Of a stretch of 64,000 nucleotides of DNA, positions 55,865-64,000 are shown piece by piece. The position numbers were made by a program, and so were the translations under genes. The stretch's first letter is position 1, and each line of letters opens with the position of its first letter. Source of the DNA: Acholoe squamosa (taxonomy: Eukaryota; Annelida; Polychaeta; Phyllodocida; Polynoidae). The DNA is taken from the NCBI GenBank assembly GCA_949317995.1, contig OX439051.1, positions 39,869,250 through 39,933,249 of the forward strand, given 5' to 3'. The notes beneath the pieces are model-generated. The model did no database searches. It worked only from the letters and a program-made list of their open reading frames with translations, and was not told the origin of the DNA.

Positions 55865-56700
55865 TGGGAGCTGCCCGCAAACATTTGAGCAGCCATTTCC
55901 TCATTTCCTGCAGGTCATCACCAAACACTGTAACCAGCTGTACATATGGAGAAAATGGACATGGTTTGCGAAAAGGGGAGTGTCTATTAACTTAAACCGG
56001 TTGTAGGATATGTAGACATCCCTGGGCCCTGTTTCAACATGGCTCCTAAAATGATTACTTGTTGACCTTTTCATCCCTCTTCACTCTCCTTCCTGGTTCT
56101 CTGTTTACCCTCTGAGGCCCACTAGTGAAGGAGTGTGTCAGGCACATCGGTCGGCATCATTATGACCATCCAGGGTCATATCAGTTAGCAAGACGACCGA
56201 TGGGCATGATGCATTGATGCATCAATGCATTAGAGGCCCATAAAGGTTATTAGTTCTTTTGTTCCTGCCCTCCTGCTCATCTTTCATTTATATAAGTTAC
56301 CCAGCCAGCACACCTACAAGGGCCCCACGTGGGATCTACCAGCCTGGGCCGACAGGGTCCATAAGAATCCCACCTGGGGCCCTTGTGGATGTACTGGCTG
56401 GGTAGTCTTTCAGTTTCACCCTTTGTTCTTTACCCTACCCTTTAAGCACTATTCAATTCACTCCTCTCTCATGCAGAAATCCCACTATCACAACTTCCAC
56501 CCTTTCCCATCCACACCCATTTTGTAGTAATGTATAAAAGGTCACTATTGTGAGCCTTCAGGGTATCTGGCTGACCACACAACCTACAAGCCCCGATTCC
56601 CCATGGTCTCCTATACTTAGACTGTCCAATCTCATGAACCATGACCCTTATTGGATCTACAGTGATAGCCGACTGTCCGATACCCTGACTGGTATTGGTG
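55865..56700. repeat. c-d module copy 5 (partial)
   Basis: c at 55,865-55,930 ('gcaaacatttgagcagcca') and d at 56,565-56,700 ('tccaatctcatgaaccatga', 'ggatctacagtgatagcc'). Element e is missing. It lies outside the tandem units. Confidence 0.7.
56300..56402. mobile_element. 103-bp palindromic MITE, TA target site
   Basis: TA+CCCAGCCAG(C/T)ACA at 56,298 is mirrored at the right end TG(C/T)ACTGGCTGGG-like sequence+TA (56,403-56,404). Arms of about 36 bp share 'acaagggcccca' and 'gtgggat'. TA flanks and size fit a Tc1/mariner-mobilised MITE. It separates c from d in this module copy. Confidence 0.85.
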
Positions 56701-57620
56701 ATTTCTCCTCCCGGCACCCAATCCCTCCCTACCTCATGCATTCTGTAGGGCTCTGTCACACTGCCTCTGACTGGACACTCCTAGTGCACTCTGTGAAAAA
56801 AAAATGTCATCGAAAGAATGGCATAATCCTTGTCCTAATGTTGCCAGAGATCAGTTGCTACAAAAATTCCTCGTACATTTGTGTATCACCACACTGCCAC
56901 CTGCAAAAGCTAAACGGGCTCAATACTATTCAATTACAATGGTCCACTGCTCAGTTTTACGAGGATCCCTCAACAATTATCTTTACATTCCATCCAGGGT
57001 TCTGGCTCACACTATCCAATATGGTAAAATCCAAAACTAGAGATATTTTCAATGGGCATGCATGAGTACCTGTGGAAATGATACCTTCTAAAGGATGTAT
57101 ACATAAGTTTCTTGTGCTTTCTGCAGTTGCAGTGGATTTTTATCTGAGACCACTATCACAATTAGGGTGCTATTCATGGTGATACAATTGTGGTATCTTA
57201 TGGTTTCACATATAAATGAAAGCTATGCCTGCTCAAATCAACAATATCTATGTGTATGAGAGAAAGAGGAGATTCTAAGGATCTATGAAACCAAGAATCT
57301 ATCAACCGATAGAGTTACCATTAGACTGAACCATCGATGCGGCCCTGGAGAGGAAACACATCTAGACCTACCTAATATTTTCCAGTGCACATTATTGTTA
57401 TAACACTACTGACAATCTGCACTGGTGGTCGCATTGCAGGGCATGGCCTACAGGGGCAAGAGCCCATATTTGTACAATGTTATCCTGGCACTGAGATTAC
57501 ACACTCCTGCCACATTCTGCCCTCCAGGGCCAACCTACACACAACACCGGTAAACCTAAGCCCGGAGATTGCACCAGCACGGCCCCCAGCAATGCTCTAA
57601 ATGCTGCTCATTGTCCACTG
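56560..57620. repeat. Local duplication, left copy
   Basis: Matches 59,950-61,180 at both ends: element d (56,565 and 59,960) and a second block at 57,470-57,620 matching 61,015-61,160 ('atcctggcactgagattaca' versus 'atcctggcactaatattaca', 'cactgctcagctc'). The middle is poorly conserved. A 171-codon ORF (56,550-57,065) spans the start but is not open in the right copy. Confidence 0.7.
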
Positions 57621-57845
57621 CTCAGCTCCAATGATATAGCTTTAGGTAGAGCCATTACTTCATCCTCAAAGAGTAGAAATTTCATAAACAGTGTTTAACC
57701 GTCCAAGTGACTAACCTAAAGTGCAAATGATAATACAATCTTTAACAATAAACTAGTGGCTTCCACTAGAGTTTGGAGCAGTTTTGGTTTTTTTTTTGGG
57801 GGGGGGCAAGGGTGGATTGGGGGAGGACCAAAATATCTTGCCGAA

Positions 57846-58020
57846 GCCTGTTTTCTTGGCAAACTATGGCCTGTTTTGTCAGCAAAATACAGCCTGTTTT
57901 GACGACAAATTACAGCTTGTTTTGTCGGCAAATTGCAGCCTGCTTTGTCAGCAAACTACAGCCTGTTTGTCGGCAAATTGCAGCCTGCTTTGTCGGCAAA
58001 CTACATCCTGTTTTGTCAGC
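57846..58020. repeat. 23-bp minisatellite, about 8 units
   Basis: Units 'gcctgttttgtcggcaaatt'+'aca' start at 57,846, 57,869, 57,892, 57,915, 57,938, 57,961, 57,983 and 58,006, with one 22-bp spacing. Repetitive peptides read from it are by-products. It is followed by a 21-base direct repeat ('tgcctagtgacatgac', 58,030-58,066). Confidence 0.95.
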
Positions 58021-58119
58021 TTAACAATGTTGCCTAGTGACATGACGTTACCTAGTGACATGACTATGACCTTTGACCTCATGTTGTTAAGCACAGTAGT
58101 ACAGCTCCCAGTAGATTTT

Positions 58120-58985
58120 CTCGGAGGTGCTGCATTCAAAACTTTAAGCCAGGATATTGCAATGATTATAACATTTATGACCTGTTTTTTTCGCTAGATA
58201 AGGACACGGCAACCACATTGCCACTATGAGATGATAAGATCTATGTGTATGTTGCCTTTATTCTTTGTTCTGAAAATTCCTAGATATGCATTGATCAGAG
58301 ATGAGGCCTTTCTCCAACAGGAGGGTAAGAAATCGAATTTGACTAAAGACATCCAAATGTCATTTGATTCCTTTGACAACCACACAATAGGTTCAGTTAC
58401 ACACATACAATTACATTAATATCTGTGGTCGATCATTTGGGCACAATTGCCCAATGAAAGTCAAAGTGAAAGGTGCCAGTCACACAGTAGTGACCGATGC
58501 CGCAGGTTTTTTTTCCAAAATGTGATTAGATAGCTGTAAATCTGAGGAAACAGATCTTAAGTTAGACCATAAGGACTTTGAATGAACATAGACGCACCAT
58601 TTAGAGAGGTAATTGCACTCCTGGTTCCCCTTTTCATTTTTCTTTTAGTCATTCCAATTGTACCGTATCATCATAAAAAAAATACCTGTCGCTAGTATAG
58701 GCCTAGATTGGGAGGGGTGATTACCTCCAGCTCTACCTGAAATGCACCTCTCAATAAATCATTTTTCTTATTGATGTCGTTTGCACATCACACAACAAAA
58801 GTACATTCATTGGTGGTCAGATTATGGCAGACAGCCCTAATGGGGGACATTCATACACACTGGTGCCGACATGACACTAAAAGAATACAAACATTATGCA
58901 TACTTAATCACATGGGAAAAAGAACAGGCACAAAATGTATTCACTCTATTTATTCAGGGGGGCAAACTAGATGATTACTATGTGT
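58120..58985. other. No gene seen
   Basis: Short unsupported ORFs only. No tRNA-like fold or recognisable repeat was found. Confidence 0.5.
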
Positions 58986-59062
58986 TTAATGTATGTTATG
59001 AGACCCCACTAGTGGGTTGAGGGGTCAATAATCCACAATTGGGGTCTCATAACATGTATTAA
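58986..59062. repeat. 77-bp hairpin, 23-bp arms
   Basis: Arms 58,986-59,008 and 59,040-59,062 share 'gttatgagacccca' and its complement; 21 of 23 positions pair. Likely a tiny palindromic MITE. Confidence 0.85.
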
Positions 59063-59949
59063 TGCGTTTATCTCACAGATTCCTCTATTTAGTATTAATA
59101 TCTTACCTTATAACCTCAAAATAAATAGGGAGAAGACAATTTGAAAGTGTATGCGATTTGCTTGCTTTGCTAAGCCGCCGTGACCATGTTGTCACTCTGC
59201 CGACATACCTCCACCTTTACACACATTTTTCGGGTAGAATCCAAGCATGTCAAGTCCTGTACTTCTAGCACTGACAAATATACGATCTCTAGTTGATGTT
59301 CACCTACATTTTGTCTCCACTTTCTTCTAAATACATAATAATCCAACGATTTTTCTGGAAATGTATGGCGAGGTTGACTTTGTACACCTCTTCAATTTAT
59401 CAACATGTCCAGACTCTAACCAAAGGCTTCTTGAAGATGTCCAAAAGCTGTTAGAGTAGGGTTATGGCCTGATAATGCACCGGGGTTATAAACCAAAAAG
59501 CACTGTCCAAGCCAAAACCGTGAGATAACTGAATATAACATGTCATTTAAAATTAACTAGACTGTGCATGTTATAAAATACATACACTATACCTTATCCA
59601 GTTAGAGTTAGCTTGCAACTATTTCTATCAATGATAAAATGACTATTTATGACTAAATTCTTTGTTTAGTGTGATTTCCCAGGGGCATATGACTGGGAGG
59701 GGCAAGGGACCCTGGGCCCGCCGATAATGGGAAGGTCCACCATTATACATGAGCCTATATAAAGTACAGCAGGCCCCGTCTACAGAGACCCCTACCCCCA
59801 AATAAAAATGTGCTTCCTATGCCTCTGTTTCTACTTCTCTCCTTCCGTCAGCGTCTATGCTTTTATATCAGCCCCTTTTTCTTATCAAATTCACTCCTTT
59901 TCTGATCAACACCTGCATTAAATGATGCATGAATGGTCTGGGTCACGAG
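59063..59949. other. No gene seen
   Basis: AT-rich DNA with no supported ORF or repeat. Confidence 0.5.
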
Positions 59950-61180
59950 CGTGGGCCTCCAGGGTGTGTGGCTGACCACACAGTCCCCAAGCTCCCAAGC
60001 TTAGACTCTCTATCACTCGGACTGTCGGATCTCATGATCGATGACCCTTATTGGAATTTGGATCTACAGTGTTAGCCAATTGTATGATACCCTGACTGAT
60101 CAAATTGCACTACATTACCATCAAGTGCCTTCGGTGGTGGCCTCGGAATAGGGATAACGTGCATACATTGGATGATATGAAAGTGTCAGATGAGCAAGGT
60201 TTCACATGGCCTATGATATACATAAGCCCAACGACTGACTTTGGTTTATTTTTGCTATTTGACAATTTTCAGCACCCTCACATATTTAAAGATTGTCAAC
60301 AACTGTAACAAAGTAACTTTCCTCTGATCAAATACATCACTACCAATGCAATAAGATGAGACTAAAGATTGCAATATCCAATTGTCCCTGTACACCATGG
60401 GTTACAGGATAATAATATGATAGCTGTGATGTGAGTAGGGTGAGACATTAGTTCAATACACATTATTCACAATGTATTGGTGGGCATTTATAGGTGACAA
60501 TGCTCATAATCTTCCAAAAATGAGTCGTGTTAAGTTATGCACTGTATATTTTTGTATTGTGAGCCTTGATTGAAAGCTCTAAGGTGGAGGTACTCACCAC
60601 ACTTTGAAACAAATTTGTAATTTGTAAAAATCAAGATATCTGAGATCATGAATGGTTATAGTAGATGTTTTGTGCACCATGTTTAATGCCTAATACACAT
60701 CAATGAAGATTCATGCATTATGCTGACCACACAGAACAATGTCAACAGCAAAACTGACAACACTAGATTTGACATGCTCTATGACCGTGGCCCAGATAAG
60801 TAGACAAACAAGGGTTAAACACACATGTATATGCATCTTTATAACTAATTGTCACCATGCATTAATGCCAAATGACCATAAGTGTCCTTCAATAGCTAAG
60901 CTGTCAAGCTCTACTGACATCACACCTGACATTATTCTTACAACACCATAAACCCCACTGCTGGTCCCACCTCAGGGCATCCTGCACAGGGGCTGCGGCC
61001 ATGTTTGCCCAACCTTATCCTGGCACTAATATTACAGGCTCCTACCACATCCTGCTCTCCAAAGCCAATAAAAACCTACACACAATAGTGCTAAGCCTAA
61101 CCCCGGAGATTACACAGGTGCCCCAGCACCCATCAATGTCCTAAAAGCTGCTCACTGCCCACTGCTCAGCTCTGCTGATA
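59950..61180. repeat. Local duplication, right copy
   Basis: Counterpart of 56,560-57,620, offset about 3.4-3.55 kb, beginning with element d (59,960-60,095) and ending with the 'ccactgctcagctctgctgat' block. Confidence 0.7.
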
Positions 61181-61499
61181 AAGATTTGGGTGTTTTCATT
61201 ACCCTTCTCAGCAAACAGATTAGTCATACCCAAAGGGCAACTGCCAAAGTACTTTCAACTAGGACTCCCATGAGAAGGCTGAAAATAAAGGTATTGGTAT
61301 AAGTGTCTGTCACATTCACCGCAACCCAATTTGACTAGTTCTGCAGAATAGAGGAAATAATTATTGCAGATCACCTACGGCTGGGATATGTTGGTTATGA
61401 AAATATAATTATCCGGTTGAATGCCTTTTGATGACATTTAGTAAAGAGAGTGTAGGCAGCCAGCCTACTGTTATTAACCATGCCTGGTGGCAATGTGAC

Positions 61500-61575
61500 A
61501 GGCCAGGCACTAAAGCTGAATCCATAGTGAGGTGAACATGACTAAAAGGCTTACTGATTGTACCATTAGTTGACT
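61500..61575 (+). repeat. Element g, copy 3
   Basis: 'tgaatccatagtgaggtgaa' then 'catgactaaaaggctta' matches 35,090-35,170. It shows that duplicated-region sequence extends past 61 kb. Confidence 0.85.
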
Positions 61576-61941
61576 GACTGCCACCTCAATACTTTTCCAC
61601 CAATTTGACACTGTGAGGTGATAAAAAGGGCTATGAAAATATCAGTAATCATTATTAACTACTGTAGTGGGTATTAGTCAGCAGCGAGATGTTTCTATCA
61701 TAGCAGGGCTTTATTTACTTCATAACCCTCTTCAAGCAATTTGATCGCATCTATAAGCTAAGACGAATCTACGTTATTCAAATAGTATTGATTAGATTTA
61801 GCCAGTGTCTAATCCCAGAAGGATAACTTATAGCCACACCTCTTTAGGCCACTATTACTTATAGTTTCAGCGGAGCACGATGTTTGCATGCAGACCTAAT
61901 TGCAGCTGTTCTTACAAGGGGTCAATGGTTAGGAGATTATG

Positions 61942-62048
61942 TTAAGGATTCAATTGAAAATTTAGGATCTAAGATCTATGATCAAGAGGCCCGTGTTAAG
62001 GATGCAATTGAGAGGATTCAATTTAGGATCTGTCATCTATGATCAAGA
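61942..62048. repeat. Imperfect tandem duplication
   Basis: 'gttaaggattcaattga' followed by 'tttaggatct' and 'ctatgatcaaga' is repeated from 61,994. Confidence 0.85.
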
Positions 62049-62154
62049 TATTTGGATTTCATATTTAAATTTGACAATCAATTCTGAGTTTAATAATAAT
62101 TCTAAAAGCAGTTAAATTGCAGTGCGTTTCCCGGATTAGAAATTTATCCCATAT

Positions 62155-62408
62155 TTTCGGCAAAGTAAACACAGCAAAGCTGTAATGCCGTGCATATTCA
62201 TATCATGTTCTAAGAAGTATAGAATTGATTTACAACATTTTTAATATGATCTTAGATCAAAATTTTCAGAACAAATATTATTTTAATACGGAATCTAAAA
62301 GCCCTTCATATGTTGTGTGTTTTGCAATTTATTAATCTATAACATACTTTCAGGAAAGTAAACACAGCAATGCTGTAATGCCGTGCATATTCCTATTATG
62401 ATCCAAGG
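62155..62408. repeat. Direct repeat pair, 193 bp apart
   Basis: 'aaagtaaacacagcaa' followed by 'gctgtaatgccgtgcatatt' occurs at 62,162 and 62,355. Confidence 0.9.
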
Positions 62409-62621
62409 AAAAAAGATCATTATATATGAACTCTATGGCCTTTGGAATGGACCTATACTTAAATATATGCTCTGATTGTGGTGCTTCCTCGCTCTCTATG
62501 TAAAACCCTGTCCCATTGCTATAGTATGGAGTAAACATATGCCTGGATTAAAATATGCAAATAAGGAATGTGTGTGAGGGTTGGGAGTAGTGTGGTGGTG
62601 GTATTGGTGGTGGTGGTGTCA

Positions 62622-64000
62622 CAATGGTCACTAACATCCATCTGATAACTTTTGAAGATCAAAATTGACCACATATGACCTGGATCCCTGTGTTTCCTAA
62701 AACCAAGATGGCCGACACACATGGAAAACAATAAAACTGGGTAGTTGAGGTGTCCAAATGGTCACTAACATCCATCTGATATCTTTTGAAGATCAAAATT
62801 GACCATATATGGCCTGGATCCCTGTGATTCCTGAAACCAAGATGGCCGACACACAAGGAAAACAAAAGAATTAGGTAGTTGAGGTGTCCCAATGGTCACT
62901 AACATCCATCTGATGACTTTTGAAGATCAAAATTGACCACATATGACCTGGATCCCTGTGTTTCCTAAAACCAAGATGGCCGACACACATGGAAAACAAT
63001 AAAACTGGGTAGTTGAGGTGTCCAAATGGTCACTAACATCCATCTGATATCTTTTGAAGATCAAAATTGACCATATATGACCTGGATCCTTGTGTTTCCG
63101 AAAACCAAGATGGACGACACATATGGAAAACAAAAGAATTAGGTAGTTGAGGTATCCCAATGACTACTAACATCCACCTCATAAGTTTTGACGGTCAAAA
63201 TTGACCACATATGACCTGGATCCTTGTGATTCCTGAAACCAAGATGGCCGACACACAAGGAAAACAATAGAATTAGGTAGTTGAGGTCTTTCAATGGTCA
63301 CGAACATCCAACTGATAACATTTGAAGATCGAAATTGACCACATATGACCTGGATCCCTGTGTTTCCTAAAACCAAGATGGCCGACACACAAGGAAAACA
63401 ATAGAATTAGGTAGTTCAGGTGTCCCAATGGTCACTAACATCCATCTGATGACTTTTGAAGATCAAAATTGACCACATATGACCTGGATCCCTGTGTTTC
63501 CTAAAACCAAGATGGCCGACACACATGGAAAACAATAAAACTGGGTAGTTGAGGTGTCCAAATGGTCACTAACATCCATCTGATATCTTTTGAAGATCAA
63601 AATTGACCATATATGACCTGGATCCTTGTGTTTCCGAAAACCAAGATGGCCGACACATATGGGAAACAATAGAATTAGGTCGTTGAGGTTTCCAAATTAT
63701 CACTGACATCCATCTGATAACATTTGAAGATCAAAATTGACCACATATGACCTGGATCCCTGTGTTTCCTAAAACAAAGATGGCCGACACACATGGAAAA
63801 CAATAAAAACGACTAGTTCAGGTCTCTCAATGGTCACTAACATCCATCTCATAATTTTTGAAGATCAAAGTTGACCATATATGGCCTGGATCCCTGTGTT
63901 TTCTAAAACAAAGATGGCCGACACATATTGGAAAAAATAGAATTAGGTAGTTGAGGTCTTTCAATGGTCACTAACATCCATCTGATAACTTTTGAAGATC
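62622..64000. repeat. 134-bp satellite array, 10+ units, truncated by window end
   Basis: The motif 'gatggc' of each unit lies at 62,707, 62,841, 62,975, 63,109, 63,243, 63,377, 63,511, 63,645, 63,779 and 63,913: ten successive spacings with no deviation from 134. Units 3-4 and 7-8 are nearly identical, as are 1 and 3, so a dimer (268 bp) and tetramer (536 bp) higher-order pattern exists. Each unit contains (C/A)AAGATGG, a YY1-type core. A GGT-rich tract (62,590-62,620) precedes the array. The minus-strand ORFs inside it are chance readings. Confidence 0.97.

Noticed and set aside
56550-57065. 171-codon plus ORF
   Set aside because: It spans element d and unrelated sequence; the right-hand copy (59,950) and other d copies are not open in the same frame throughout.
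62350-63669. Several minus ORFs with repeated GFRKH/DPGH-type peptides
   Set aside because: They are chance frames through the 134-bp satellite; because 134 is not a multiple of three, the frame changes every unit.
62622-64000. Possible CRISPR array
   Set aside because: Units of 134 bp are similar along their full length, with no short repeat/variable spacer pattern, in an animal-type genome.

Overview
The window looks like intergenic or accessory DNA from an animal, most likely a repeat-rich marine invertebrate. It is AT-rich and CpG-poor, with long AT, GA and CT microsatellites, tRNA-derived SINE-like heads, many small terminal-inverted-repeat (TIR) elements, one recognisable LINE remnant and many GT-AG splice-like signals. 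There are no operons, Shine-Dalgarno sites or long bacterial-type ORFs. The taxon cannot be fixed from sequence alone. No complete, recognisable host protein gene was found.

Region 1 (1-6,000) is gene-free, with dispersed repeats and a large foldback. Region 2 (about 6,800-13,650) is an island unlike the rest. It holds a broken protein remnant, TATA boxes at 7,858 and 12,385, short exon-like ORFs with good splice signals, two in-frame paralogous protein tails (9,168-9,320 and 10,793-10,966), two alanine-rich ORF ends and clusters of transcription-factor-like motifs. I do not recognise the proteins. Region 3 (13,650-19,140) has SINE heads, perfect hairpins and a GC-richer block with two MEF2-type sites. 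Dispersed repeats at 150-405 and 5,455-5,720 recur in the same order at 13,655-13,815 and 17,215-17,450, so the island lies between two old copies of one segment.

Region 4 (19,300-54,530) is an old, diverged tandem segmental duplication: unit 1 (about 19,310-38,050), unit 2 (about 38,250-51,920) and a partial third copy whose first half is inverted (52,100-53,180) and second half direct (53,210-54,530). Comparing units exposes later insertions next to empty sites: a TTAA-flanked element (20,198-20,989), a roughly 4.4 kb block carrying the LINE (28,690-33,060), a CACTG-ended element (36,364-37,233), a GTGGGG-ended element (45,194-46,556) and probably a long-TIR element (46,951-48,592). Inside and beyond the units a smaller module (called c-d-e here) recurs at least five times.

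The clearest protein finding is in the unit 1 insertion, on the minus strand: a LINE ORF1-like protein (coiled coil plus RRM-like domain), then, in the same frame but after two stop codons, a NADAR/YbiA-like domain and a glutamine-rich tail. It suggests a retrotransposon that captured an ADP-ribose-related enzyme domain; this copy is dead. No reverse transcriptase was found.

Region 5 (54,530-62,600) has further module copies, a 23-bp minisatellite, small palindromic MITEs and a second local duplication (56,560-57,620 and 59,950-61,180). Region 6 (62,622-end) is a 134-bp satellite whose period is exact over ten units and whose every unit carries an AAGATGG core; it runs off the window edge.
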